Source of the DNA: Clostridiales bacterium
GTDB lineage: Bacteria > Bacillota_E > Sulfobacillia > Sulfobacillales > JAIMBI01
Direction: 5' to 3'
NCBI GenBank assembly: GCA_027318915.1
Contig: DAHVOH010000028.1
Coordinates: 1 to 38,729, forward strand
Length of the DNA stretch: 38,729 nt
Shown in pieces: positions 7,255-17,310 of the stretch. The number at the start of each line of letters is the position of its first letter. The first letter of the stretch is position 1. A program made the translations under genes and the position numbers. The notes beneath the pieces were generated by a model, which was not told the origin of the DNA, ran no database searches, and was given only the letters and a program-made list of their open reading frames with translations.

Positions 7255-8079
7255 GTGAAGGTGTATGCGCTGATCGGGCCGTCGGGGACGGGTAAGAGTC
7301 ATCATGCCTCGGAAGTGGCGGCCGATCTGGGCGCGGACATGATTTTGGACGATGGGTTGTTGGTCCAGGGCGGCCGCATTGTGGCCGGACGCTCGGCCAA
7401 GCGGGAAGAGACCATGGTGGCGGCCGTCAAGCGGGCCGTGCTGGTGGATGTCGACCAAGCCGCCGAGATTCGCCGCGCCATCGACGCCGCGCGGCCCGAG
7501 GGACTCCTCATTCTGGCCACTTCCCGCAATATGGTGGACCGCATCCGCCGCGCGCTGGGGCTGGACGATGTCCCGGTGGACATCCTGCGCATCGAACAGG
7601 TGTCCGCGCCCGAGGAGGTGGAGGCGGCGCGCCTGATCCGGCGCACGGAGGGCAAGCACGTCATTCCCGCGCCCACGTTTGAGGTGCGCAAAACGTTCGC
7701 CGGCTACTGGGTGGACCCGCTTCGGTTCATCGTGCGCGGGCGCGAGCGGCGGCAGATGGTGGAGAAGTCGGTCGTGCGCCCCACCTACTCCAGCCTGGGG
7801 CGGTTCTTCATCGCCGACACGGTGGTGTCGGCGATCGCCGGCCATGTGGCCGCGCAAGTCGGGGGCGTGCAGCGTGTGCTGCGCGCCCAGACGGTCTCCT
7901 ACGCCGACGGCGTGCAGTGCACCCTGGAGCTGACGGTGACCACCGGGCACTTTATTCCGGGGGTGCTGGAATCGGTTCAGACGCGGGTGCGGCGCGAAGT
8001 GGAGCACCAGACGGCGCTGCAGATCCTGGGGGTCAACGTCACCGCGCGCCGGTTGGCGCTCGGGCCTGAAGGAGTGTGA
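7255..8079 (+). CDS. P-loop ATPase fused to an Asp23/Gls24-like domain
   Basis: A 274-residue two-domain protein. Residues 8-15 are a Walker A motif GPSGTGKS close to the N-terminus, and the N-terminal ~170 residues resemble a small P-loop NTPase without a recognised substrate site. Residues ~175-267 resemble an Asp23/Gls24 (DUF322) domain: LGRFFIADTVVSAIAGHVAA, then VGGVQRVLRAQTV and a C-terminal VQTRVRREVEHQTAL helix ending with strand VNVTARRL. Asp23 domains occur in Firmicutes envelope-stress and cell-envelope proteins. GTG start two bases after the upstream stop. The next gene (the response regulator) starts one base after its stop, so it may be co-expressed with the phosphate regulators. 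Function unknown; an envelope or phosphate-stress role would be speculation. Confidence 0.72.
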   Translation: MKVYALIGPSGTGKSHHASEVAADLGADMILDDGLLVQGGRIVAGRSAKREETMVAAVKRAVLVDVDQAAEIRRAIDAARPEGLLILATSRNMVDRIRRALGLDDVPVDILRIEQVSAPEEVEAARLIRRTEGKHVIPAPTFEVRKTFAGYWVDPLRFIVRGRERRQMVEKSVVRPTYSSLGRFFIADTVVSAIAGHVAAQVGGVQRVLRAQTVSYADGVQCTLELTVTTGHFIPGVLESVQTRVRREVEHQTALQILGVNVTARRLALGPEGV

Positions 8080-8080
8080 C

Positions 8081-8758
8081 ATGGCGGAGACCATCCTGGT
8101 GGTGGATGACGAACCGGCCATTCAGGAGTTGGTGCGTTTTGCCCTGGAGCGTGACGGATTTCAGGTGGCCGTGGCCGCGGACGGCTGGGACGGGCTGAAT
8201 CAGGCCCGAGCGCTCAAGCCCGACTTGGTGGTGCTGGACCTGATGCTGCCGGGGTTGGACGGCATGGCCCTCTGCCGGGCGCTGAGGGCGGAGATGGATG
8301 TGCCGGTCCTGATGCTGACGGCGCGTAAAGAAGAGAGCGATCGGATTGCGGGACTGGAACTGGGCGCGGACGACTACGTGACCAAGCCGTTTTCCCCGCG
8401 CGAACTGGCGGCCCGCGTCCGCGCCATCCTGCGCCGGACCAAATCGCCGCGGGAGGCGCCCGAAGCGTCGGAGGTTCTGCACATTGACAGCGACCGGCGC
8501 CGGGTGCTGGTGCACGGGCAGCCGGTGGAGCTCACCTACACCGAGTTTGAACTGCTGCGCGCGCTCGCGGGCGCCCCGGGTCGGGTCTTTTCGCGCGACG
8601 AGCTGCTGACCCGGGTGTGGGGCGGAGAGTTCTACGGCGATTCGCGCACGGTGGACGTGCACATCCGCCATCTGCGCGAGAAGCTGGGCGATGAGTCCAG
8701 CCAGCCCCAGTTCATCGAGACGGTGCGGGGCGTCGGGTACCGATTTCGGGAAGCCTAA
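8081..8758 (+). CDS. phoP: OmpR-family response regulator, PhoP/PhoB type
   Basis: A 225-residue two-component regulator. The receiver domain has the acidic pair D9-D10 (VVDDEP), phospho-acceptor D53 (VVLDLMLPG), T80 and K102 (TKPF). The C-terminal half is an OmpR/PhoB winged helix with the typical ending VRGVGYRF. ATG start with AAGGAG seven bases upstream. It lies directly ahead of a PhoR-like kinase and the pst-phoU genes, so it most likely activates phosphate-starvation genes when phosphorylated. The name phoP is the Firmicutes usage; the assignment rests on family and context. Confidence 0.92.
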   Translation: MAETILVVDDEPAIQELVRFALERDGFQVAVAADGWDGLNQARALKPDLVVLDLMLPGLDGMALCRALRAEMDVPVLMLTARKEESDRIAGLELGADDYVTKPFSPRELAARVRAILRRTKSPREAPEASEVLHIDSDRRRVLVHGQPVELTYTEFELLRALAGAPGRVFSRDELLTRVWGGEFYGDSRTVDVHIRHLREKLGDESSQPQFIETVRGVGYRFREA

Positions 8759-8759
8759 C

Positions 8760-10136
8760 ATGGCCTTCAGCTTTTGGCGGCTGATGGTGGCGCGCGTCGG
8801 GCCGTTGCTCGGCTTGCCGTTGCTGGGCACGGTGGCGGTCGCTCTGGCCCCGCATCCCGGTCCGCTGCCCTGGGCGCTGATGGCCGTGGCGTGGATTTGG
8901 GCCATCCGCGCCACCCGTCAGGACCTGCGCCAGGAAAGGGTCCTGGCCGAGAGCGTCGATCAACTGTTTGAAACCGTGGATCGATGGGCGGGCGGCGACC
9001 TGGACGCGCGCGTCTACCTGGACAGCGACGATCCCCTGGACGCCCTGGCTCACGGGATGAATCGGGTGGCCGAAGTGCTGGCCGAACGCACGCGCGATCT
9101 GGTGGAGGACAAGGAGCGCCTGGAAGCCATTCTGCGCAGTCTGGCCAACGGCGTGATCATCGTGGACCGGGCGCTCTACATCACGCTCATCAACGCCGCC
9201 GCCCTGAAGCTCTTCCGTCTCCGGTCGGAAGACGCCATCGGTCACCATGTCATTGAAGCCATCCGCGCCACCGCCATTGAGAACGGCCTGCAGGCCGTGA
9301 CCCGGAGCGGGCAGCCGCAGGTGCTGGAGTGGGCGCCGGATCCCACGTCGGACACTCTCATTGAATGCAGCATGGCCCCGGTCGGGCAGCCGGGCGGTGG
9401 ATTCGGCGCGGTGCTGGTGGCGCGCGACATCACCGCCCAGCGCCGGCTGGACCGCATGCGCACGGATTTCGTGGCCAATGTGTCCCACGAGCTGCAGACG
9501 CCGCTGACCAGCATCATCGGCTTCGCCGAGGCGTTGGGCGATGAGGCGCCGCCACCGCCCGACCAGGCCCGACGCTTCGTGACGCTCATTCACGAGGAAG
9601 CCTCCCGGCTCTCCCGGCTGGTGGACGACCTGCTGGCGCTGTCCCGGCTGGAGCACCATTCCCTGCCGGCGCGCCGGGAGGCCGTGGACGTGGTCGAGTT
9701 GATGGAGCAGGTGCGCCTGCAGCTGGAGCCGCGCGCCGTGCAGGCGGGTCTGGCCTTGAGCGTCGCGGCGGAGGGGCGGCCGCGCGTGGTGGGCGATCCG
9801 GACCTGCTGAAGGAAGTGCTCATCAACCTGGTCATGAACGCGATTCAATACACGCCGGCGGAGGGGCGCATCGTGTGCGGGGCGCGGAGCGTCGGCGACC
9901 AGGTCGAACTGACGGTGGCGGACACCGGCATCGGCATTGCCGCCGCGGAGCTTCCCCGCATCTTCGAGCGCTTTTACCGGGTGGACCGGGATCGGAGCCG
10001 TCGTTCGGGGGGCACCGGCCTCGGCCTGGCCATCGTCAAGCACATTGTGGAATTGCACGGCGGACGCGTGCTGGTGCAGTCGGACATCGGACGGGGCTCG
10101 ACGTTCACGGTGCGCCTGCCGGCGTGGGAGGGATAG
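8760..10136 (+). CDS. phoR: PhoR-like membrane sensor histidine kinase
   Basis: A 458-residue kinase. Two short hydrophobic helices (about 12-30 and 36-50) are separated by only a few residues, so almost no extracellular sensor is present, as in PhoR proteins that sense through PstSCAB/PhoU. A HAMP-like linker (~55-115) is followed by a PAS domain (~120-225), HisKA with H243 in VSHELQTPLTSI, and an HATPase domain with N (NLVMNAIQYTP), G1 (VADTGIGI), F (FERFY) and G2 (GGTGLGLAIVK) boxes. The phospho-acceptor box has HELQTP instead of the usual HELRTP. The ATG is one base past the regulator stop, indicating translational coupling. Confidence 0.92.
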   Translation: MAFSFWRLMVARVGPLLGLPLLGTVAVALAPHPGPLPWALMAVAWIWAIRATRQDLRQERVLAESVDQLFETVDRWAGGDLDARVYLDSDDPLDALAHGMNRVAEVLAERTRDLVEDKERLEAILRSLANGVIIVDRALYITLINAAALKLFRLRSEDAIGHHVIEAIRATAIENGLQAVTRSGQPQVLEWAPDPTSDTLIECSMAPVGQPGGGFGAVLVARDITAQRRLDRMRTDFVANVSHELQTPLTSIIGFAEALGDEAPPPPDQARRFVTLIHEEASRLSRLVDDLLALSRLEHHSLPARREAVDVVELMEQVRLQLEPRAVQAGLALSVAAEGRPRVVGDPDLLKEVLINLVMNAIQYTPAEGRIVCGARSVGDQVELTVADTGIGIAAAELPRIFERFYRVDRDRSRRSGGTGLGLAIVKHIVELHGGRVLVQSDIGRGSTFTVRLPAWEG

Positions 10137-10164
10137 GGCCCCCGCGGGCGGGGAGTCTCAGAGC

Positions 10165-11073
10165 ATGAGAGCAGTACGCCCCTGGGCGGCCGGGATCCTG
10201 CTGGCGCTTTTGGCGCTGCTGGCAGACGGCCGGGCTCACGCCGGACCCTACGCGATTCGGGTGATGGGAGCCACGTCGCTCACGGCCCTGTTGAGTACGG
10301 AGGCCGCGCACTACAGCCGTGGCCACCCGGGCATCACGGTGCATGTGACCGGTGGCGGCTCCGTCGCGGGACTCTACGCTGTGGCGCTCGGCCACGTGGA
10401 TCTGGGCGCCGCCGACCTGCTGCCGGCGTGGACCCGGATACCGGCCGCGGATCTCGAGACGGTGCGTCTCGGCTGCCTGGCCGTCGCGCTGGTGGTGCAC
10501 CCGGGGGTGGGCGTGGACCGCGTGTCGGCGGCTTCCGCCCGGCGTCTCTTCGCCGGCCGCATCGCATCGTGGCAGGAGCTGGGCGGGGCGGACGCGAACG
10601 TGGTGGTGGTGATTCGCGCCCCGGGGTCCGGGGCGCGGGCGGTCATCGGCCGCACCCTGATGGCCGGCGAGGCTTATGCGCGCTCGGCGGTGGTGCAGCT
10701 GTCCAACGGGGCCGTCTACCGCACGGTGGCGACCACTCCCGGCGCGATTGGCTTCGTGGAAGCGGGCTTTGTGCGCCCGGGGGTGAGGCCGCTCGGCCTG
10801 GACGGCCGGCGCTATCTTGGGCGAGACTGGCCCTATCAGGCTCCCGTGGGGCTTTATTGGCGGCGCGGGGCGGCGTGGCCGGTCGCCGACTTCGCGCGGT
10901 ATGCGGCCCGCTCGCCCTTGCGGGGGCGCTACGGTATCAGGGCGTGTCCGGGCGGCAGCGGAACAGGAGTCGTGCATGGGCCGGAGAGTGGCGCCGGATC
11001 GGGTGTGGGGTCTCATGGCCGCCGCCGTGTTGGCGGCGATGCTGGCCGCCTTGGCCGCCTGGAGCGGATTTGA
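10165..11073 (+). CDS. pstS: Phosphate ABC transporter substrate-binding protein PstS
   Basis: A 302-residue periplasmic-type binding protein. A signal peptide covers residues 1-26 (hydrophobic core LLALLALLA, cleavage after AHA); there is no lipobox cysteine. Phosphate-binding signatures include TGGGSVAGL (62-70), the ASWQELGG segment and APGSGARAV (152-160). The family fold seems to end around residue 262 (RYGIRACPGG). The remaining ~40 residues are Gly/Ser/Arg-rich and overlap the start of pstC by 98 bases in another frame, which is unusual and may reflect a lost stop codon or a frameshift. ATG start with GGGGAG about 10 bases upstream. First gene of pstSCAB-phoU. Confidence 0.88.
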   Translation: MRAVRPWAAGILLALLALLADGRAHAGPYAIRVMGATSLTALLSTEAAHYSRGHPGITVHVTGGGSVAGLYAVALGHVDLGAADLLPAWTRIPAADLETVRLGCLAVALVVHPGVGVDRVSAASARRLFAGRIASWQELGGADANVVVVIRAPGSGARAVIGRTLMAGEAYARSAVVQLSNGAVYRTVATTPGAIGFVEAGFVRPGVRPLGLDGRRYLGRDWPYQAPVGLYWRRGAAWPVADFARYAARSPLRGRYGIRACPGGSGTGVVHGPESGAGSGVGSHGRRRVGGDAGRLGRLERI

Positions 11074-11827
11074 CGCGCTGACCCTCCTGTCCCGGTTCGG
11101 CTGGACGCCGGTGCTGCTCGGCAAGACGTGGGCGCCCGAGTCGGGCCGTTTCGGCCTTTTGCCTTATCTCTGGGGGTCGGTCGTCGTCGGCGTCCTGGCC
11201 CTCCTCGTCGCGTCGGGCCTGGGTCTGGCGCTGGCCCTGGCGGTGGGCCGGCGACTGGCGGCCTGGGCGCGCCCGGCCGCCCGCGGCGGCCTGACGGCGT
11301 TTACCGCCGTGCCCTCGGTGATTTTGGGCTGGTGGGGTCTCAACACGGTGGTCCCTTGGATCCGGAGCTGGACGCACGGACCGGGCTTCAGTCTGCTGGC
11401 GGCCGGGCTGACGGTGGGCGTCATGATCACGCCCACCTTGGCCGTTTTGGCCCTGGGCGCCATTGAAGGCGTGCCCGCCACGTGGGAAGATGCGTCGGAT
11501 GCGCTGGGCGCCGACCCCGACCAGACCCTGATGCGCCTCACCATCCCGGCGGCGTCGCCCGGCCTGGCGCGGGCGGTGCTCCTGGCCACCGGGCGCGCGC
11601 TGGCGGAGACGATGGCCGTGCAGATGGTGGTGGGCAGTCAGGCCGTGGCCAGCCTGGCCCTGGACCGTCCCGGCAGCACCCTCACCACGGGGATTCTGAT
11701 GAACATGGCCATCTGGCCGCCGGGCAGCCCCGGCGGCGACGCGGTGAGCCTCATGGCCCTGCTCCTGCTGCTGGGGGCGTGGTGGCTGTCTCGCCAGCTG
11801 CGGCAATGGGAGGGGGGACGGCCATGA
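10976..11827 (+). CDS. pstC: Phosphate ABC transporter permease PstC
   Basis: A 283-residue inner-membrane permease with about six transmembrane helices, including one at residues 11-30 and SVVVGVLALLVASGLGLALA. The cytoplasmic EAA-like loop is ASDALGADPDQTLMRLTIPA, which contacts the ATPase. ATG at 10976 was chosen for the CAGGAG seven bases upstream; the frame is open further but that lies inside pstS. It ends with an ATGA overlap with pstA. Confidence 0.93.
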   Translation: MGRRVAPDRVWGLMAAAVLAAMLAALAAWSGFDALTLLSRFGWTPVLLGKTWAPESGRFGLLPYLWGSVVVGVLALLVASGLGLALALAVGRRLAAWARPAARGGLTAFTAVPSVILGWWGLNTVVPWIRSWTHGPGFSLLAAGLTVGVMITPTLAVLALGAIEGVPATWEDASDALGADPDQTLMRLTIPAASPGLARAVLLATGRALAETMAVQMVVGSQAVASLALDRPGSTLTTGILMNMAIWPPGSPGGDAVSLMALLLLLGAWWLSRQLRQWEGGRP

Positions 11828-12654
11828 AGACCGGCGCGCTGACCTGGCTCATCTGGGTGGTCGCGGTGGCCGGCGCCGCGCTGCTGGCATCCGTCGTGCT
11901 GGAGGTCCTCACGTCGGGATGGCCGCTCTTGAGCTGGCACTTTGTCACCGCCGGACCCCGGGCGCTGACCGCGGGCGGGGGTGTGGGCCCCCTCGTGTTC
12001 AACACCGTCTACATGGTGGCGGGCGGGTTGCTGCTGAGCGTGCCGTTGGGACTGCTGGCGGCCATCCATCGGACCGAGTACGGCGGCGGCCGGTGGATCG
12101 AGGAGCTGGCCACGCTGCTGTCCGCCCTCCCCTCGGTGGTGGTGGGCCTGGCCTTGTTCACGCTGCTGGTGGCGGTGGCGCATTGGCCCTTTTCCCGGCT
12201 GGCCGGCATGCTGGCCCTCGGCGCCATCAATCTGCCGTGGGTCGCCGCGGCCGGCATTCCGGTGCTGCGGCAGGTGGCCGATGCGCGCCGGGAAGCGTCC
12301 CTGGCTCTCGGGGCCTCGGTCTGGACCACCGTGTGGCGGGTGGTGGTGCCCGAGGCGCTGCCGGCCCTGGTGTCGGCTCTGGCGGTCGGCGGCGCCCGGC
12401 TGCTGGGGGAGGCGGCCGCCCTGATCTACACAGCCGGGGCCAATACGCCGGCGCAGTTCACGTGGAGCCTGTGGGCGCCCGGCGCCACGCTGGCCGTTCA
12501 CCTCTGGCAGGTGCGCACAGAGGGTCTGATGCCCGATGCCAATCAGGTGGCCGCCGCGACGGGCCTGGTGCTGCTGGGGCTGATGGGGGCGGTGCTGTTG
12601 GTGGGCGGCGGGTTGGCCCACTGGCTCGGGCGGCGGGCAGGCATTCGCGGCTGA
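11824..12654 (+). CDS. pstA: Phosphate ABC transporter permease PstA
   Basis: A 276-residue permease, the second half of the phosphate channel. Motifs include FNTVYMVAGGLLLSVPLGL, ATLLSALPSVVVGLALF and the EAA loop REASLALGASVWTTVWRVVV. The gene begins four bases inside pstC (ATGA) after a GAGGGGGG site, the classic arrangement for coupled translation. The stop is followed by GAGGAGG, the ribosome binding site for pstB. Confidence 0.93.
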   Translation: MKTGALTWLIWVVAVAGAALLASVVLEVLTSGWPLLSWHFVTAGPRALTAGGGVGPLVFNTVYMVAGGLLLSVPLGLLAAIHRTEYGGGRWIEELATLLSALPSVVVGLALFTLLVAVAHWPFSRLAGMLALGAINLPWVAAAGIPVLRQVADARREASLALGASVWTTVWRVVVPEALPALVSALAVGGARLLGEAAALIYTAGANTPAQFTWSLWAPGATLAVHLWQVRTEGLMPDANQVAAATGLVLLGLMGAVLLVGGGLAHWLGRRAGIRG

Positions 12655-12667
12655 GGAGGATGCGGCG

Positions 12668-13453
12668 ATGGAGCGACCGGGGCCGCGCGCGGCTGGCGCG
12701 CCGGGACTTTCGATCCAGGATCTGAGCGTGCATTATCACGCCCAGACGGCCCTGCGGCGCATCACCCTGGCCGTGGCGGGCGGTTCGGTGATGGCGGTGA
12801 TTGGCCCGTCGGGCTGCGGCAAGTCGACCCTGCTGCGGGTGCTGAACCGGCTGGTCGATCGCGTCCCCGGCGTGCGGGTGGAGGGGGCCGTCTATCTCGG
12901 GGCGGACAACGTGCTGGATCCCCTGACCGATGTGGCCCGCCTGCGGCGGCGCGTGGGCATGGTGTTTCAGCAGCCGAACCCGTTTCCGTTCAGCATCTTC
13001 GACAATGTGGCCTACGGCCCGCGCCTGCTGGGCGAGCGGCGGCGCGAGGCCCTGCGCGCCATCGTGGAAAGCAGCCTGCGTCAGGCGAACCTGTGGGATG
13101 AGGTGCGGGGCAAGCTGCGCCGCCCGGCCCTCTCGCTCTCGGGGGGCCAGCAGCAGCGGCTCTGTTTGGCGCGGGCCTTGGCGGTGGCTCCGGAGGTGCT
13201 GCTGATGGATGAACCGACCGCGTCCCTGGATCCGCTGTCCACCGCGCGCACCGAGGAGCTCATCGGACAGCTGCGCGGCCGCTACACCATCGTGGTCGTG
13301 ACGCACAATCTCCAGCAGGCCGCGCGCATCTCCGACTTCACGGCGTTTTTGGATCGGGGCGCCCTGGTGGAGACGGGCCCCACTCCGGAGATTTTCACGG
13401 CGCCGCGGGATCGGCGCACGGAAGACTATTTGACCGGCCGGGCCGACGGCTGA
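12668..13453 (+). CDS. pstB: Phosphate ABC transporter ATPase PstB
   Basis: A 261-residue ABC ATPase. Walker A is GPSGCGKST, the Q loop FQQPNPFPFSIFDNV is the PstB hallmark, the signature is LSGGQQQRLCLARAL, Walker B is VLLMDEPTASLDP and the switch His is VVVTHNLQQA. It couples ATP hydrolysis to phosphate import by PstCA and signals with PhoU to PhoR. ATG with AGGAGG upstream. Confidence 0.96.
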   Translation: MERPGPRAAGAPGLSIQDLSVHYHAQTALRRITLAVAGGSVMAVIGPSGCGKSTLLRVLNRLVDRVPGVRVEGAVYLGADNVLDPLTDVARLRRRVGMVFQQPNPFPFSIFDNVAYGPRLLGERRREALRAIVESSLRQANLWDEVRGKLRRPALSLSGGQQQRLCLARALAVAPEVLLMDEPTASLDPLSTARTEELIGQLRGRYTIVVVTHNLQQAARISDFTAFLDRGALVETGPTPEIFTAPRDRRTEDYLTGRADG

Positions 13454-13478
13454 CCGACGCGACGAGAGGGGCGAGGCC

Positions 13479-14132
13479 ATGGCTCGCGAGCAGTTTCATA
13501 CCGAACTCAATGCCCTGGAGCAGGAACTGCTCCGGATGGGAGCTTTGGTGGAGGAGCAGATCGCCCGCGCCGTGCAGTCGCTGACCGAGCGCGACGTGGT
13601 GCTGGCGCAGGAGGTGATTGACGCCGATGACGCGGTGGACTCGCTGGAAATGGAGATTGAGCGGCGATGCCTCACCCTCCTGGCGCTCCAGCAGCCCATG
13701 GCGGGCGATCTGCGCACCGTCTCCACAGCCCTGAAGATCATCACCGATTTGGAGCGCATGGCCGATCACGCGGCCGACATCGCCAAGGTGACCCGGCAAC
13801 TGGGCCAGGAGCCGCCGGTCAAACCGCTGGTGGACATCCCGCGCATGGCGACGGTGGCCGCCTACATGGTGCGGTCCGCCCTGAACGCCTACGTGGCGCG
13901 CGACGTCGATATGGCCATGCTGATGATCCGCATGGACGACGAAGTGGATCACCTCTACAGCCAAATTTTTCGTGACCTGCTGGAGTTGATGCGGGCGCGC
14001 CCGGAGACCGTGCATCAGGGCACGCATCTGCTGTTTGTGGCCAATTACCTGGAGCGGATCGCCGACCATGCCACCAATCTGGGGGAATGGATCGGCTACA
14101 TGGTGACAGGAAGCCGCCACACCTCCAACTGA
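13479..14132 (+). CDS. phoU: Phosphate transport/signalling regulator PhoU
   Basis: A 217-residue all-helical PhoU with its two repeated three-helix units. Both metal-binding motifs are present: DLERMADHAADIAK and YLERIADHATNLGEW. It links PstB to PhoR and shuts down the Pho response when phosphate is plentiful. Last gene of the phosphate module. Confidence 0.96.
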   Translation: MAREQFHTELNALEQELLRMGALVEEQIARAVQSLTERDVVLAQEVIDADDAVDSLEMEIERRCLTLLALQQPMAGDLRTVSTALKIITDLERMADHAADIAKVTRQLGQEPPVKPLVDIPRMATVAAYMVRSALNAYVARDVDMAMLMIRMDDEVDHLYSQIFRDLLELMRARPETVHQGTHLLFVANYLERIADHATNLGEWIGYMVTGSRHTSN

Positions 14133-14188
14133 GCGGCGGGACCGGGCATCGCCGGCCCAAGCGGCTGCGGCGGGGCGTCCAAACCAGG

Positions 14189-14253
14189 TACAATGGAATC
14201 GGACGGCCACCGGAAGGGAGCCGTTCGGCGCCGGCCGCCGGACTTGGTCCGGC
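14189..14253 (+). promoter_or_regulatory. candidate -10 (TACAAT) and leader hairpin of the glycolytic operon
   Basis: TACAAT at 14189-14194 is the only AT-rich hexamer between phoU and gap; no good -35 is seen 17 bases upstream. The ~80-base leader carries a GCCGGAC-TTG-GTCCGGC hairpin (14237-14253) ahead of the GAGGGGG ribosome site. Whether the hairpin is regulatory is unknown. Confidence 0.4.
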
Positions 14254-14285
14254 CGGCGGCACGAGAACTCCGAGGGGGTGCTGCC

Positions 14286-15298
<1,013 letters not shown>

Positions 15299-15299
<1 letters not shown>

Positions 15300-16489
15300 T
15301 GGGACTGCGGCGCCTGACCGATCTGCCCGTGGAAGTGGGCACGCGGGCCTTGGTGCGCGTGGACTTCAATGTGCCGCTCCAAGACGGCCGGGTGGCCGAC
15401 GACACGCGCATCCGGGAGAGCCTCCCCACCATCCGCTGGCTCCAGGATCGCGGCGCCCGCGTCATCTTGATGAGTCATCTGGGCCGCCCCCGGGGCCGGC
15501 CCGATCCGGCCCTGTCGTTGGCGCCGGTGGCGGATCGGCTGGCGCACCTCCTGGACCAACCGGTCGCGTTCGTGCCGGCGTGTGTGGGGGCCGTGGCCGA
15601 ACGGGCGGTGGCGGCGCTGGAGCCGGGCCAGGTGGCGCTGTTGGAGAACCTGCGCTTTGACCCCCGCGAAGAGGCCGATGACGCCACGTTCGCGCGCGCT
15701 TTGGCGGAATTGGGGGACGTGTATGTGGACGATGCGTTCGGATCGGCCCACCGCGCCCACGCCAGCACCGAGGGGGTGGCGCACTGGCTGCCGGCGGCGG
15801 CGGGGGAGCTGATGGCGCGGGAGCTGTGGGCGCTGGCGGAGATTCTGGGACGCCCCGACCGACCCTACTGGGTGCTGGTGGGGGGAGCGAAGGTGTCGGA
15901 CAAGATCCGGCTCTTGAAGGCGCTGATTCCGCGCGCCGACGGTCTTATCCTGGGCGGCGGGATGGCCAACACGTTTCTGGCCGCCGAAGGCTTGGCGCTG
16001 GGGCGATCGCGGGTGGAAGAGGAGGCGCTCGGCATGGCGCGGGATCTGCTGGCCGATGCGCGCCGGCTCAACTGTCCACTGCTGCTGCCGGTGGACGTGG
16101 TGGCGGCGGAGGACTTCCGGGCCGACGCACCGGCCCGGGTGGCCGCCGTGGGGGAGATGCGGCCGCTGGAAATGGCGCTCGACATTGGGCCGGCGACGGT
16201 GGCGCAAATGCGGGAGGCGCTCCGGGGGGCGCGCACGGTCTTTTGGAACGGGCCGATGGGCGTCTTTGAATGGGATCGTTTCCGGTCCGGCACGGACCAG
16301 GTGGCCCGGCTGCTGGCCGACCTGGACGCCAAGGTGGTGGTGGGCGGCGGAGATTCCGCGGCGGCCGTGCATCAGGCGGGCGTGGCGGAGCGGCTGACGC
16401 ACATTTCCACGGGGGGCGGCGCCGCGCTGGAACTCCTGGAAGGGCGGACGCTGCCCGGCGTGGCCGTGTTGGAGCGGGACGATGACTAG
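15299..16489 (+). CDS. pgk: Phosphoglycerate kinase
   Basis: A 396-residue kinase transferring phosphate from 1,3-bisphosphoglycerate to ADP. Signatures: VDFNVPLQDGR, SHLGRPRG, LLENLRFDPREE, VDDAFGSAHRAH, GGAKVSDKI and the nucleotide-binding GGGDSAAAV near the end. The ATG overlaps the gap stop by one base (TGATG). Confidence 0.97.
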
Positions 16490-17243
16490 GCGGCGGCTGT
16501 TGGCGGCCAACTGGAAGATGTACAAGACCGTGGGCGAGTCGTTGGCCTGGGCGCGGGAATTGTGTCGGCAGGCCGAGGCGGAGCCCTGGCCCGCGGGTCT
16601 GGATGTCGTCGTCTGCCCCACTCTGCCGGCGCTGGCGGGGTTGGCCCAGCGACTGACGGCGGTGCACGTCGCGGTGGGGGCGCAAAACTTGGATCCCGGC
16701 CGTGAGGGCGCCTTGACCGGCGCCGTGTCCGGCTACTTGCTGCGGGAGGCCGGGGCCCGCTATGTGCTGGTGGGCCACTCGGAGCGGCGGCGCCACTTCG
16801 GCGAAACCGACCTGATGGTGGCGGACAAAGTCGAGGCCGCCATCGCCGCCGGGCTCATCCCCATCGTCTGCGTGGGCGAGACCGCGGCCGAACGGGAGCG
16901 CGGCGACACCGAAGCCGTCATCCATCGCCAGGTGGGCGCGGTCCTGGGCCAGCTGGCCACGCCGTATGCGGCCCTGGTCGTGGCGTACGAGCCGGTCTGG
17001 GCCATCGGCAGCGGCCAGGTGCCGCGCCCGGCCGAGGCGAACGAGGTGGCGGCGACGGTGCGCCGGGACGTGACGGAGGCCTGGGGCGACGCCGGGCGGA
17101 CGTTGCGGGTGCTGTACGGGGGCAGCGTCAACGCCGGCAACCTGGGCGCCTTCTGGGCCGAGCCCGACATTGACGGAGCGCTGGTCGGGGGCGCCTCCCT
17201 CGATGTCCAGCAGTTTTTGGCCATGGCGCGGCTGCCGGGGTGA
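16482..17243 (+). CDS. tpiA: Triosephosphate isomerase
   Basis: A 253-residue TIM barrel. Catalytic residues: N10 and K12 (AANWKMYK), H99 (VLVGHSERR) and E170 (VVAYEPVWAIGSG), with the phosphate-binding LYGGSVNAGN loop. It interconverts dihydroxyacetone phosphate and glyceraldehyde-3-phosphate. Overlaps the end of pgk by eight bases. Confidence 0.97.
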   Translation: MTRRRLLAANWKMYKTVGESLAWARELCRQAEAEPWPAGLDVVVCPTLPALAGLAQRLTAVHVAVGAQNLDPGREGALTGAVSGYLLREAGARYVLVGHSERRRHFGETDLMVADKVEAAIAAGLIPIVCVGETAAERERGDTEAVIHRQVGAVLGQLATPYAALVVAYEPVWAIGSGQVPRPAEANEVAATVRRDVTEAWGDAGRTLRVLYGGSVNAGNLGAFWAEPDIDGALVGGASLDVQQFLAMARLPG

Positions 17244-17310
17244 GCGCCCGCCGCGGCGCGCGCCGCGCGGGGCGGTCGGCTGAGCCCGACCACGAATGAA
17301 GGAGGCTCTC

